NCBI RefSeq assembly: GCF_029892285.1
Contig: NZ_JARXVM010000001.1
Location: 496,001 to 560,000, forward strand
Reading direction: 5' to 3'
DNA length: 64,000 nucleotides
Source: Rhizobium sp. SG_E_25_P2
Lineage (GTDB): Bacteria; Pseudomonadota; Alphaproteobacteria; Rhizobiales; Rhizobiaceae
Positions 9,728 through 18,321 of the stretch are shown here, piece after piece; positions within the stretch are counted from its first letter, which is position 1, and each line of letters starts with the position of its first letter. A model generated the notes under the pieces. That model was not told where the DNA came from. It made no database searches and saw only the letters and a program-made list of their open reading frames with translations. Position numbers and translations under genes: made by a program.

Positions 9728-10495
9728 TCAGCGCGCAAGAGCCGAGAAGATCACCTCATAACCGGCGCGGCGGAAATGACCGTAGTCGTCGGCATAGTTG
9801 CCGCAGGGCGGACGCGCCTCGGCTGATGTCGTCCGGTCGCCGCCGCAGGTCAGCTTGAGCGCGTCGATCTCGATATAGCGCATGCGGTCGCGACCGGCGG
9901 CCCAGGCGGCGAGCTCGGCGTTGAGCGCCTTGCGGTCAGCGTCGCGGAAGTGGAAATCGGCCCCGCGCGGCGGCACGGCCACGAGATCGAGCCGCGCCTT
10001 CGGCCAGATCGCCAACGCCTTTTCGGCCACGGCCTGAATACCGGCGGCGATGGCGCAGGGCGGCATGTAGTCATAAGTGAGATTGTTTGTGCCGACGAGC
10101 AGGATGACCCTGGAGGCTTGCGTCGCGCGGCCCTGCATCCGATCGAGCAGCCAGAGCGTGTGCTGTGTCATGGCGCCGCCGACCGCGGCGTTCCAAACGC
10201 GACGTCCGTCGAATTGACGGCGGATCTGATCCTCGGGCCAGTTAGCGAGCAGGGAATCGCCGATGAGCACGATATCGGCGCGTCCGGGCGGATTGGCGAT
10301 CAGATCGTCGGCGCGCTTCAGGCCATGCGGCCATTGATAGGGCACGGCATCGGTCGCCACCCTCACAGCGTAGGGATCACAGGCTTTATCGTTGGCCCAC
10401 GCAAGAGATGCCGAACCGATAAACGCTAGAAACAGCGCCGCCCAGCATAGCGTGCGCTTCGTCCATATCGGCCAGTGTGTCACACATGTTCGCAT
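9728..10495 (-). CDS. Secreted SGNH/GDSL hydrolase
   Basis: 255 residues. A signal peptide spans about residues 1-34 (hydrophobic LCWAALFLAFIGSASLAWA, then cleavage). The SGNH blocks follow: block I IGDSLLANW near residue 77 with the catalytic Ser, block III GTNNLT near 136 with Asn, and block V YGHFRRAGYE near 239 with the catalytic His. GGAM near 106 supplies the oxyanion Gly. The mature enzyme should be a periplasmic esterase or deacylase, perhaps acting on lipids or on acetylated glycans. It is the last of a series of minus-strand genes, 40 bases after the DUF2177 gene, and could belong to that transcription unit. Confidence 0.8.
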   Translation of the reverse strand: MRTCVTHWPIWTKRTLCWAALFLAFIGSASLAWANDKACDPYAVRVATDAVPYQWPHGLKRADDLIANPPGRADIVLIGDSLLANWPEDQIRRQFDGRRVWNAAVGGAMTQHTLWLLDRMQGRATQASRVILLVGTNNLTYDYMPPCAIAAGIQAVAEKALAIWPKARLDLVAVPPRGADFHFRDADRKALNAELAAWAAGRDRMRYIEIDALKLTCGGDRTTSAEARPPCGNYADDYGHFRRAGYEVIFSALAR

Positions 10496-10535
10496 AGGCG
10501 AAAAATGGCTGGAAAACGAGCGTTGCGCAAGCGGT

Positions 10536-10958
10536 TCAGACGCCGGTGAACAGGCGCGTGGCTTTATAGCCGATGACTGCTGACGATGCTGACAGCACCG
10601 TGCCCCAGATAAGATCGGCCACCGTCAGCAGCGTCGACCAGTTGCGAAGCACCGCCTGGCTGGTGAGATCATAGGTGGCGTAGGCCGCAAAACCGAAAAA
10701 GGCGCCATGCAGCAGCGCCACTTTCCAGTCTCCGGCCGCAAGCGCCGGGCGGATGGCGAAAAACACCAGGGCTGCGATGAAGATCAGGTAAAAGGCGACA
10801 GCCGGCGCCAGGCGAAATTCATCGGCCAGCATATCGCCCATCACCGGACGATAAAGACGGCTGGTCATGGTGGAGAGCCAGATGGCGTCGATCACCGCGA
10901 AGGCGATGCCGGTGGAGAGATAGGCGATGGCGGCTGATTTGATCGACAGTGTGGCCAT
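10536..10958 (-). CDS. DUF2177 family membrane protein
   Basis: 140 residues, four predicted membrane spans (about 8-28, 50-70, 80-100, 112-135). Hallmarks of DUF2177 are the FAVIDAIWL motif near residue 19, the GAFFGFAAYATYDLTSQAVLRNW segment around 85-107, and DLIWGT near 115. The function is unknown. Members often sit with DUF1365, amine-oxidase-like and cyclopropane-synthase-like genes, as here. It lies 9 bases after the DUF2147 gene, so the two are very likely co-transcribed. Confidence 0.85.
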   Translation of the reverse strand: MATLSIKSAAIAYLSTGIAFAVIDAIWLSTMTSRLYRPVMGDMLADEFRLAPAVAFYLIFIAALVFFAIRPALAAGDWKVALLHGAFFGFAAYATYDLTSQAVLRNWSTLLTVADLIWGTVLSASSAVIGYKATRLFTGV

Positions 10959-10967
10959 GAACAGTCC

Positions 10968-11342
10968 TCAGTTGATGCGGGTCCAGCCAACGCCCTTACA
11001 CAGAAGGCCGCCGAGAATGCAGCCTTCGGTGGTCAATGTGGTGTCGCCGACGGTGAGATTGATGCGATAGCTGCGGTCGCGCTGCGGATCGAAGGCGGTG
11101 CCCGAGAGCTTGCCGGGACCGGTCGGCTCGACGCTCATGACCAGTTTGTCGCCAGTCTTCTCGTCCTTGGTGCCCGGCTTGATCCAGGTGTTGATCGCGC
11201 AGAGATCGCCGCCGCAGCGGACGATCTTGACGCGCGCCTTTCCGTCGCCGCGCGCCCAGTTTCCAAACAACCGATCGTCGGCGGCATGGGCGGACGCGCT
11301 CAGGGCGGCGAGCGCGAGGATGGTCGAGGTGATGGTCTTCAT
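10968..11342 (-). CDS. DUF2147 family exported protein
   Basis: 124 residues with a cleavable signal peptide (about 1-20, ending SASAHA-A). The mature part shows DUF2147 features: the FGNWARGDGKARVKI start, CGGDLCAI with a cysteine pair, W-I-KPGTKDEKTG, and the C-terminal GCILGGLLCKGVGWTR with a second cysteine pair. The four cysteines are suited to periplasmic disulfides. Proteins of this family are small beta-rich periplasmic proteins of unknown role. It is 49 bases after the DUF1365 gene and probably in the same operon. Confidence 0.82.
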   Translation of the reverse strand: MKTITSTILALAALSASAHAADDRLFGNWARGDGKARVKIVRCGGDLCAINTWIKPGTKDEKTGDKLVMSVEPTGPGKLSGTAFDPQRDRSYRINLTVGDTTLTTEGCILGGLLCKGVGWTRIN

Positions 11343-11391
11343 GGCGCGTCTCCACTTTGGTTCGAGATACGGACAAATGAGCGCGCGCGGA

Positions 11392-12186
11392 TCACTCCGC
11401 CGGCTGCGCGGGCAGGTCGCCGACCGATACGGGTTCGGCGGGCGGAGCGGGACGCTTGCGCAAGCGAACGCCTTTCAGCCAGATCTTCAACGCTTCCCAA
11501 TGGATGCCGCCAACCACGCGCAGCGTGAGAAGCGGGATCGTGAAAAATGCTTTCAGCAGCGCCGCGTCGGTCAGTTCGGTGCGTTTCGCCAGATGTCGGG
11601 CGGTGAGCACCAGGCCCTCGTCGTCTGACACGTCGATCTTGACCGAGAGGCGATCCTCCGGAGGCGTAACGCGGAAACGGTATTTGAGATCCATCTCCAT
11701 GAAGGGCGACACGTAAAAAGCCTTGTCGCAACTCTGCTCAATCTCGCCAGACCCCTCTGTCAGCACTGGGATGATATAGGCGTGGCGCTGGCCGAATGTG
11801 TTGTCGACTTCCCAGAGAATGGCGGCGAGTTCGCCAGTCGCGCGATAGCAGAAGAAGATGCTGAGCGGATTAAAGGCCCAACCGAGCAATCGCGGCATGG
11901 TCAGAAGCATGATGCGGCCGCCATCGGGCTCAAGCCCGCAGAGGCGCATGGCGTCCTCGACCTGGCCGCGCAGATCGCGGCCCGTGCGGTCGCCGCGATC
12001 TTTTCTCCTGAAGGAAAACAGGTTGAAGCCGTCGACGGAAAAAAATTTCAGTCGCTTGTCCAACGCGTCGAGTTCGTCGAGATCGAGGAGCAGCGAATAG
12101 ATGCGATAGGCGAGGCTGTGCCGGCGCGGCTTGAGTCGCAGATGCGTGACATGGCCGGGAAAGAGCGCCGAGCGGAAGCCTGTCAC
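11392..12186 (-). CDS. DUF1365 family protein
   Basis: 264 residues. The DUF1365 pattern is plain: HLRLKPRRHSLAYRIYSLLLDLDEL near the start, LLTMPRLLGWAFNPLSIFFCY around 92-112, and YVSPFMEMDLKYRF near 157-170. The family is predicted to be enzymatic but is uncharacterised. It nearly always neighbours a flavin amine-oxidase-like gene and a cyclopropane-synthase-like gene. Its ATG overlaps the stop of the upstream flavoprotein gene by four bases (ATGA), so the two are translationally coupled. In Rhodobacter the homologous gene set belongs to the RpoE-ChrR singlet-oxygen regulon; similar regulation here is inference only. Confidence 0.88.
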   Translation of the reverse strand: MTGFRSALFPGHVTHLRLKPRRHSLAYRIYSLLLDLDELDALDKRLKFFSVDGFNLFSFRRKDRGDRTGRDLRGQVEDAMRLCGLEPDGGRIMLLTMPRLLGWAFNPLSIFFCYRATGELAAILWEVDNTFGQRHAYIIPVLTEGSGEIEQSCDKAFYVSPFMEMDLKYRFRVTPPEDRLSVKIDVSDDEGLVLTARHLAKRTELTDAALLKAFFTIPLLTLRVVGGIHWEALKIWLKGVRLRKRPAPPAEPVSVGDLPAQPAE

Positions 12187-13574
12187 GCCATCGCCTCCGT
12201 CCTGATCGGCAGCGACAGCGGACGGCGCACGATGCGGGCCGATTCCGCCTGCACCTGCCAGGGGCGCCGGAGACCGCCGAGATCTTCAGCCACTGCTAGA
12301 CCGGCCTGCAATCCATCCTCATGGAAGCCCGCGCCGAAATGGGCGCCGCAGAACCAGGTGTTGCCATGACCCTGCAACGACCAGAGTTCCTGTTGGGCGC
12401 GCTGCGTGCCGACATCGAAGATCGGGTGCTCGTAGGTTTGGCGGACATGCACGCTGCCGGAACGCGGATCGCGACAGGGATTGAGGGTGACGAAGGTCGG
12501 CGGCGCATCGCCAAGCGGCTGCAGCTTGTTCATCCAATAGGTGACGGAAAGCGAGCGCTGACCATCGCGAGTGTCGGAGAGGTAATTCCAGGCCGACCAG
12601 GCGAAGCGGCGCTTCGGCATCAGGTTCGGGTCGGAATGCAGAACGGCTTCGTTGCGCGAATAGCGGAAGGCGCCGAGCAGACGACGTTCGTCCTCGGTGG
12701 GATCGGCGAGCATGGAGAGCGCCTGATCGGCGTGCGTTGCGACCACCACATCGTCGAACCGCCGGACGCCGCCATGCGCATCGCGGATCTCGACTGCGCC
12801 GCCAAGGCGCTTGATCGAGGCGACGGGCGTGGAGGTGAGGATGCGGTCGGCGAAGCGGGCGCTGAGACGCTGCACATATTCTCGGCTGCCGCCCTGCACC
12901 GTGCGCCATTTCGGGCGATTGACGACATCGAGAAGGCCGTGATTGCTGCAAAAGCGCACGAAAGATGCGGCGGGATAATCGCCGACATCGAGCGCCGGCG
13001 TCGACCAGATCGCAGCCGCCATGGGATAGAGGTGATCCTCGCGGAAGCTGCGGCTATAGCCGTTACGCTCAAGATAGGCGTCGAGCGTGATGTCGCCCAT
13101 CTCAGGCAGGTCGCGCGGCGCGTTGCGGTAAAAGCGCAGAATGTCGGACAACATCCGCCAATAGCGCGGCTTGAACGCATTGGACGGCTGGGCGAACAGC
13201 CGGAAGGCGTCAGAGCCCGAATATTCGAAGGCGCCGCCATTCATCGACACGGCGAAGGACATGTCGGTTTCGACATTCGGCGCGTCGAGCGCCTTAAACA
13301 GCGCCGTCAGATTCGGATAGGTGCGTTCGTTATAGACGATGAAACCGGTGTCGACCGCGACGCGTTGTCCTTCATGGTCGAATTCGACCGTATTGCTGTG
13401 GCCGCCAACGCGGTCTGCTGCCTCATAAACGGTGACGCTGTGGCGTTGGGAGAGCAACCATGCGGCCGATAGGCCTGAGATCCCGGTTCCGATCACCGCG
13501 ATATCAAGCGGTCTTTCGCCGAGGCGTCGTTCCATAAAGGCCATAAGGTCTGCGCTCCAATCTGCTTGCGACAT
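12183..13574 (-). CDS. FAD-dependent oxidoreductase, amine-oxidase/desaturase-like
   Basis: 463 residues. A Rossmann dinucleotide site GTGISGLSAA lies near residue 30, then YEAADRVGGHSNTV near 50-63, the second FAD motif of amine-oxidase-like flavoproteins. FYNERTYPN-like and YPMAAAIWSTP segments match the NAD(P)-binding protein family always paired with DUF1365. The C-terminal FCGAHFGAGFHEDGLQAG closes the FAD site. It is likely a membrane-lipid acyl oxidoreductase. In Rhodobacter a linked gene set makes methylated furan fatty acids, but which member does which step I cannot assign from sequence. A possible 39-codon gene ends five bases upstream. Confidence 0.88.
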   Translation of the reverse strand: MSQADWSADLMAFMERRLGERPLDIAVIGTGISGLSAAWLLSQRHSVTVYEAADRVGGHSNTVEFDHEGQRVAVDTGFIVYNERTYPNLTALFKALDAPNVETDMSFAVSMNGGAFEYSGSDAFRLFAQPSNAFKPRYWRMLSDILRFYRNAPRDLPEMGDITLDAYLERNGYSRSFREDHLYPMAAAIWSTPALDVGDYPAASFVRFCSNHGLLDVVNRPKWRTVQGGSREYVQRLSARFADRILTSTPVASIKRLGGAVEIRDAHGGVRRFDDVVVATHADQALSMLADPTEDERRLLGAFRYSRNEAVLHSDPNLMPKRRFAWSAWNYLSDTRDGQRSLSVTYWMNKLQPLGDAPPTFVTLNPCRDPRSGSVHVRQTYEHPIFDVGTQRAQQELWSLQGHGNTWFCGAHFGAGFHEDGLQAGLAVAEDLGGLRRPWQVQAESARIVRRPLSLPIRTEAMA

Positions 13575-13579
13575 TATGT

Positions 13580-13699
13580 CTACGCAGCGGCTTGCGCGAC
13601 AGTTTCATCATCGGCGATTTTTTCACGGAAAACCGACTTCGGGGCCGGAAAGAAAACCGAGGCCAGCGCCGCTGCGTAACAAGCACTGAACAAACCCAC
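13580..13699 (-). CDS. Possible small membrane protein ahead of the flavoprotein gene
   Basis: A 39-codon frame from GTG (13699) ending five bases before the flavoprotein ATG. It has one hydrophobic stretch (GLFSACYAAALASVFFPAP), then a charged tail (REKIADDETVAQAAA). The composition looks like a real short single-span protein, and the spacing suggests coupling. Against it: the start is GTG with only a weak ribosome site, and it would fill the divergent promoter region almost completely. Confidence 0.35.
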   Translation of the reverse strand: MGLFSACYAAALASVFFPAPKSVFREKIADDETVAQAAA

Positions 13700-13718
13700 C
13701 AGCCTGATGAGGCAAACA

Positions 13719-14540
13719 ATGACTTTCAACGGCGTAATACTGCTGGCGATCATGATGAGCGCGATGATGGCGCTGGCCTGGGCAGCGCAGCGCAGGACCG
13801 GATCAAGCGGCTGGATCGATTCGATCTGGTCCTTCACGGTCGGTCTTGGCGGCGTGACCGCCGCGCTGATCGCCGACGGCGGCGATGATTTCAGGCGCTG
13901 GCTGGCGCTTGGCATTGTTGGTCTGTGGTCGGCAAGACTTGGCGCACACATCGCAGCCCGCACGCGAGGCGCGGGAGAAGATCCGCGTTATCAGGCGCTG
14001 ATAGAAGAATGGGGCGACCGCGCCGGCGTGAGGCTATTTCTCTTTTTGCAGGTGCAGGCGGCCTGCGCTCTGGTTCTGGCGCTCGCCGTTTACGCCGCAG
14101 CCTCAAATCCCGCCATCTTCGGACTTGTCGATATGCTGGCGCTGGTGATCGCCATTGTCGCCATTGCCGGAGAAGCGGTTTCCGACTGGCAGTTGTCGCG
14201 CTTCCGGGCCGCCAATCGTGGCAGAGGCAAGGTCTGCGAAACGGGGTTGTGGGCCTATTCCCGGCATCCCAACTATTTCTTCGAATGGCTGGGCTGGTGC
14301 GCCTGGCCGCTGCTGGCGCTTGATGTCGCCGGCGGCCACCCGCTCGGGTTGACGGCGCTCGCCGCGCCGGCGCTGATGTATTGGCTGCTGGTGCATGTCT
14401 CGGGCATCCCGCCGTTGGAGGCCCATATGCTGCGCTCGCGCGGCGAGGCCTTCCGCTCGCTGCAGGCCCGCGTCAACGCCTTCTTCCCCGGTCCCCGCCG
14501 CACCCAGTCTCAAGCCGTGATCAAGGAAGCCCGCTCATGA
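13719..14540 (+). CDS. DUF1295 membrane protein (steroid 5-alpha-reductase/ICMT-like)
   Basis: 273 residues with about six or seven membrane spans. The C-terminal catalytic-type region is typical: FRAANRGRGKVCETGLWAYSRHPNYFFEWLGW (around residues 165-195) contains the LWxYSRHPNYF motif shared by DUF1295 and isoprenylcysteine methyltransferases. Family members are thought to be membrane-embedded reductases or methyltransferases acting on lipids. I prefer the ATG at 13719, which has GAGG eight bases upstream, over the ATG at 13707. It starts the rightward half of the divergent lipid cluster and overlaps the next gene by ATGA. Confidence 0.88.
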   Translation: MTFNGVILLAIMMSAMMALAWAAQRRTGSSGWIDSIWSFTVGLGGVTAALIADGGDDFRRWLALGIVGLWSARLGAHIAARTRGAGEDPRYQALIEEWGDRAGVRLFLFLQVQAACALVLALAVYAAASNPAIFGLVDMLALVIAIVAIAGEAVSDWQLSRFRAANRGRGKVCETGLWAYSRHPNYFFEWLGWCAWPLLALDVAGGHPLGLTALAAPALMYWLLVHVSGIPPLEAHMLRSRGEAFRSLQARVNAFFPGPRRTQSQAVIKEARS

Positions 14541-15574
14541 ATCTGATCGCTCTCGCCATCAATGCGGCCGAACGCGTCGCTCTTCCCGACACTGTCACGC
14601 TGGCCGGCATCGACTTTCTCTGCGGCCGCACCAAGCGCCGCCTCGCCGAGACGCCTGCTAGCGACGAGGAAGCCTTCGCCGCCTCGATGAAATACTATCC
14701 AGTCGCCACCCATACCGGCGAGGCCAATGAGCAGCATTATGAAGTGCCCTCGGAATTCTTCGAACTGGCGCTCGGTCCGCGACGGAAATATTCGAGCTGT
14801 CTCTATCCCACCGAGACGACCACACTGGCCGAGGCGGAGATCGCTGCGCTCGCCGAGACCGCGCGCCACGCCGATCTCCAGGATGGGCAGGAGATCCTCG
14901 AACTTGGCTGCGGCTGGGGTTCGCTGTCGCTCTATATGGCGGAAAACTTCCCCAATTCGCGCATCACCGCCGTCTCCAACTCACGCACGCAACGCGCCTA
15001 TATCGAGAGCCGGATCGAGGCGCTGGGTCTCACCAACCTGACCGTCATCACCAAGGACATGAACGAATTTTCTCCAGGCGGCGGCTATGACCGGGTCGTC
15101 TCGGTGGAAATGTTCGAGCATATGTCCAACTGGCAGGCGCTGCTCGAACGGGTGCGCGGCTGGCTCAAAGCTGATGGGCGGCTGTTTCTGCATGTGTTCA
15201 CCCACAAGTCCCGTTCCTATCGCTTCGATCACAACGATCCGTCCGATTGGATCGCCCAGCATTTCTTTACCGGCGGCATCATGCCGGCGCATGACCTGCC
15301 GAAGCGCTTTTCCGACCTGTTCGAGATCGACGAGGAATGGCGCTGGTCGGGCACGCATTATCGCCGCACCGCGCTACATTGGCTGGAGAATTTCGACGCG
15401 CATTCCGCCCGCATCGATACGATCTTCCGCGAAGTCTACGGCGCCGACGCCAATCTCTGGAAGCGTCGCTGGCGGCTGTTCTTCCTGGCGACCGCCGGCC
15501 TGTTCGGACATGCGGGCGGCGAGGAATGGGGTGTGGGCCATTACCGGCTGAAGCCGGTGCAGGCGAGCGCCTGA
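14537..15574 (+). CDS. Cyclopropane-fatty-acyl-phospholipid synthase-like methyltransferase
   Basis: 345 residues. The SAM site ELGCGWGSLSLYMAE lies near residues 119-133. The family core is intact: QHYEVPSEFFELALGPRRKYSSCLYP before it, SNSRTQRAYIE after it, then EMFEHMSNW near 194, FLHVFTHK near 220 and WRWSGTHYRRTA near 270. This subgroup (with DUF1365 and DUF1295) is not the classic Cfa. In Rhodobacter related enzymes methylate unsaturated phospholipid chains as the first step towards furan fatty acids. The start is fixed by the ATGA overlap with the DUF1295 gene. Confidence 0.9.
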   Translation: MNLIALAINAAERVALPDTVTLAGIDFLCGRTKRRLAETPASDEEAFAASMKYYPVATHTGEANEQHYEVPSEFFELALGPRRKYSSCLYPTETTTLAEAEIAALAETARHADLQDGQEILELGCGWGSLSLYMAENFPNSRITAVSNSRTQRAYIESRIEALGLTNLTVITKDMNEFSPGGGYDRVVSVEMFEHMSNWQALLERVRGWLKADGRLFLHVFTHKSRSYRFDHNDPSDWIAQHFFTGGIMPAHDLPKRFSDLFEIDEEWRWSGTHYRRTALHWLENFDAHSARIDTIFREVYGADANLWKRRWRLFFLATAGLFGHAGGEEWGVGHYRLKPVQASA

Positions 15575-15575
15575 C

Positions 15576-16106
15576 ATGGCTCTGCCGCACCAAGAAGGCG
15601 CTGTTGACGATGCGGCGCTGACCCAAGCGAGCGTCACCGTCGCCTGGGTGATCCTGCTCAACAAGCCGGTCTATCCGCTCTATGTCTGGTGGTTCGTCGG
15701 CGAGGGGACATTGACCTCGTGCCTGACCATGCTCGGAGCGCCGCTGTTTGCGCTGGTGATCTGGCTTTCCAGGCGCAACGGGCTCCATGCACGGATCGCC
15801 CTGCCGATCGCCGGCGCCGTCGATACGATTGCGGAGACTTACCTTTTTGGCGCTGCGTCAGGGACGGAACTGTTCCTCGTCGCCTGCATGATGATCATCG
15901 CGCTCTCCTTCCGGCAAAGCGAGACCTTGATCAAGCGCGGGCTTGCGATCGCGCTGTTTGTGATCTTCGTTCTGGTCCATGGCCGCACCGGCGGGCCGCT
16001 CTATCCCTGGACGGAAGAGCAGATCGCCACGCTGCGCAACATCAACATTTTCGCGGTGGCTGGCCTCACGGCCTTCCTGGCGCTGCGCTATCCGAACCGG
16101 GCGTGA
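15576..16106 (+). CDS. Polytopic membrane protein, function unknown
   Basis: 176 residues, about five hydrophobic spans (near 20-40, 48-65, 75-95, 100-115, 122-140, 155-172). No family is recognised with confidence. The segment LLNKPVYPLYVWWFVGEG near the start is the most distinctive part. It begins one base after the stop of the methyltransferase gene and so belongs to that operon. A role in membrane-lipid stress is a guess from context. It ends three bases from the convergent response-regulator gene, with no terminator between. Confidence 0.7.
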   Translation: MALPHQEGAVDDAALTQASVTVAWVILLNKPVYPLYVWWFVGEGTLTSCLTMLGAPLFALVIWLSRRNGLHARIALPIAGAVDTIAETYLFGAASGTELFLVACMMIIALSFRQSETLIKRGLAIALFVIFVLVHGRTGGPLYPWTEEQIATLRNINIFAVAGLTAFLALRYPNRA

Positions 16107-16109
16107 CGA

Positions 16110-16829
16110 TCAGCGCCCGGAATGCCAGTCCGCAAGCTCAGCTTCGGCGCGCTCCAGCGCCGAATAATTCAGGAGCTTGCGCAGGAAGGCAATGGTGACG
16201 GCGCGGGCGCGCAGGTTGAAGCGGCTTTCCTCGTTGTCGTTCATCGGTTGGTAAACGTCGAGCTTCTCATAAAGCTGTTGCAGCCGGTTCTGCACTGAGC
16301 GTAACGACAGATTCCGCCGTTTGGCGATGGCCCGGTCGGTCAGACCCAAAGCGATGTCCATCAGGACCTCATATTCGCTGTCAGTAAAGCCGTTGGCGTG
16401 GCCCAGGCTCTTCTGCTGCAGCCCGCGCACCTCGCGGTCGATCACGCATTGGCTCTCGATGAAAATGCTGCGCAGCGCCAACTTCAGCCGGTCGTCGGAG
16501 GCCGACTTCAGCACATAGCCGTAGGCGGCGCCGGGCGGCACGATGCGGGAGACGCCGCGCACATAGGCCTCGTCAGCATAGTTCGACCAGAACAGGATGC
16601 GGGTGTCGGGCCGCTCCTTCCAGATGGTGCGCGCCGCCTCGATGCCGTTGCGCGCGCTCATCTGCAGATCCATCACCACATGGGCGGATTTGTTTTCTCG
16701 AGCGAGCTTTTCGCCGGCGCCGCCATTGTCGGCTTCCAGCACCTGCTCGCATTCCGGCAGCGCCGAACGCACCGCCTCATGCAGATAGGACCGGTGCAGC
16801 GGATCATCCTCGACGATCAGGACCTTCAT
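16110..16829 (-). CDS. NarL/LuxR-type response regulator
   Basis: 239 residues. The receiver domain spans 1-125: acidic pocket VEDD near residue 7, phospho-acceptor Asp in VVMDLQMSA near 54, and the conserved Lys in YGYVLKSAS near 109. A LuxR/GerE helix-turn-helix follows (GFTDSEYEVLMDIALGLTDRAIAKRRNLSLRSVQ region, 147-185). It should bind DNA as a phosphorylated dimer. It overlaps the histidine-kinase stop by ATGA, so the two are a coupled pair. The divergent sugar-acid ABC operon is the probable target; a repeat cluster at 18135-18169 is a candidate site. Confidence 0.92.
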   Translation of the reverse strand: MKVLIVEDDPLHRSYLHEAVRSALPECEQVLEADNGGAGEKLARENKSAHVVMDLQMSARNGIEAARTIWKERPDTRILFWSNYADEAYVRGVSRIVPPGAAYGYVLKSASDDRLKLALRSIFIESQCVIDREVRGLQQKSLGHANGFTDSEYEVLMDIALGLTDRAIAKRRNLSLRSVQNRLQQLYEKLDVYQPMNDNEESRFNLRARAVTIAFLRKLLNYSALERAEAELADWHSGR

Positions 16830-18049
16830 TCCACCGTCTCCGGAGCAGCGAGCGGCAGGCTGACCTGCACGGTCGAGCCGCGATTGTCGCGATTGCGCAT
16901 AAGCTCGAACCGGGCGGAAATCAGCCGGGCGCGGGTGCGCATATTGTCGATGCCGGCGCCGCTGCGCTTGGCGGCGGGGGGAATGCCGACGCCATTGTCG
17001 CGCACCTCGATGATCAGCGCGCGGCTGGTGCGCCGCAGCCTGACCGTGATACGGTCGGCGTGCGAATGACGGATGGCGTTGTTGATCGCCTCCTGGGCGA
17101 TGCGAAACAAAGCAGTGGCGACGGATTGGTCGAGCGCCTCGATCGCGCCCGGGGAATCATCGACAAGCTCCCAGCGAATGGCGAGCCCGCTATCGCGCGT
17201 CGAGCGGTCGAGATGGTTCTCCACCGCCTGCGCGAATCCGAACAGCTGCAGCACGGTCGGCCGCGCCGTCTCGATGATTTCGCGCAGATCCTGCATGCAA
17301 TGCTGCAATCCGCGAAACAGCGGCTCCAGCGCCTCGCCGGCCACGTCTGGCTGGCGGGTCAATTGCTCCATGCGGCGTGCGAGCCGGGTGAGATCGGCGA
17401 GCGTCTGGTCATGCAGGTCCATGCCGATGCGCTGGCGTTCGGCCTCCAGCGCCTCGGTGAGTTTCAGCGCCCCCTGGCGCAGCCCCTCTTCGCGGGCGCG
17501 GGCCTCGGCCTCGACGATCGCCGAGCGCTTGGCCTGTTCTGCTGCGCGCAGCGCGAAGAAATAGGGCGCGAGCAGATCGGCGATCGCGCGGGCCTTTTCG
17601 ACATCGGCAGCATTGTAAAGTCCGGCCTGCAGGCTCGAACAGGAGAACACGCCGATAATGTCGCCGCGCACTTTGAGCGGCACATGCAGCCGGCTTTTCA
17701 GCCCCGCTTCGAGGATCGGCCCGTCGAACGCGCCTTCGAAATGAAAGCGCGGATCATCGCAGGCGTCGTCGGTGAGCAGCATGTCGACTTCGCCGAACAG
17801 CAGGCTGCGGATTGGGCTGCCGTCCAATGGCGCCGGCGGTCGGCGGCCCCAATCGGTCTCGAAGCCGCTTTCGTAAGCCGTATGAAACAGACCGTCCGGC
17901 GTGGTGATGCAGACATCCATGTGATCATGCGGGATGATATGGCTGATTTCCTGCGCCACGGCATGGATCGCCGAGCTGAAATCCAGCTGGCCGGCGAGCA
18001 GCCGCGATATCGTCAGGTACTGGCCGAGCAGCGGCGTGGCGTCGAGCAT
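16826..18049 (-). CDS. GAF-domain sensor histidine kinase (HisKA_3 type)
   Basis: 407 residues, no membrane span, so a soluble sensor. A GAF domain covers about 20-175. A helical linker follows, then the HisKA_3 dimerisation domain with the phospho-accepting His in GMDLHDQTLADL near residue 218. The HATPase domain carries NAIRHSHA (N box, near 315) and DNGVGIP (G1, near 350). It pairs with the overlapping NarL-type regulator. The GAF domain suggests a cytoplasmic small ligand, plausibly an intermediate of the sugar taken up by the divergent ABC transporter; that link is inferred from position only. Confidence 0.92.
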   Translation of the reverse strand: MLDATPLLGQYLTISRLLAGQLDFSSAIHAVAQEISHIIPHDHMDVCITTPDGLFHTAYESGFETDWGRRPPAPLDGSPIRSLLFGEVDMLLTDDACDDPRFHFEGAFDGPILEAGLKSRLHVPLKVRGDIIGVFSCSSLQAGLYNAADVEKARAIADLLAPYFFALRAAEQAKRSAIVEAEARAREEGLRQGALKLTEALEAERQRIGMDLHDQTLADLTRLARRMEQLTRQPDVAGEALEPLFRGLQHCMQDLREIIETARPTVLQLFGFAQAVENHLDRSTRDSGLAIRWELVDDSPGAIEALDQSVATALFRIAQEAINNAIRHSHADRITVRLRRTSRALIIEVRDNGVGIPPAAKRSGAGIDNMRTRARLISARFELMRNRDNRGSTVQVSLPLAAPETVE

Positions 18050-18134
18050 CGCGAATCCTCCCTGCCCCCGGCGTCTCTCCTCCCGCCGGTTGCGAATAGT
18101 CCGAACATAGCGCTTCTATGGGCGCGTCCGTCTT

Positions 18135-18169
18135 GCAGAAACCCGCAAATTTTCTGCGCTTTCCCGCAA
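18135..18169. promoter_or_regulatory. Repeat cluster between kinase and ABC operon, candidate operator
   Basis: GCAGAAA (18135-18141) is repeated inverted as TTTCTGC (18151-18157) across nine bases. CCCGCAA occurs directly at 18142-18148 and 18163-18169, 21 bases apart, about two helical turns. This suits binding of a dimeric NarL-type regulator to control the divergent genes. No footprint consensus is known to me. Confidence 0.4.
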
Positions 18170-18321
18170 GGCCGCTGCCGTGAACCGCCTATACAGGCTG
18201 CGGCTAATGCTCCATCATGGCTTTACTGAGAGCGACAGCCTCAGTGCAAGAACTATTTCGGACGCCGGGAGGACGGCGCCGAAAGCCGGCGAGAGGAGCC
18301 GGTTCAACAGGGAGGAAGATG

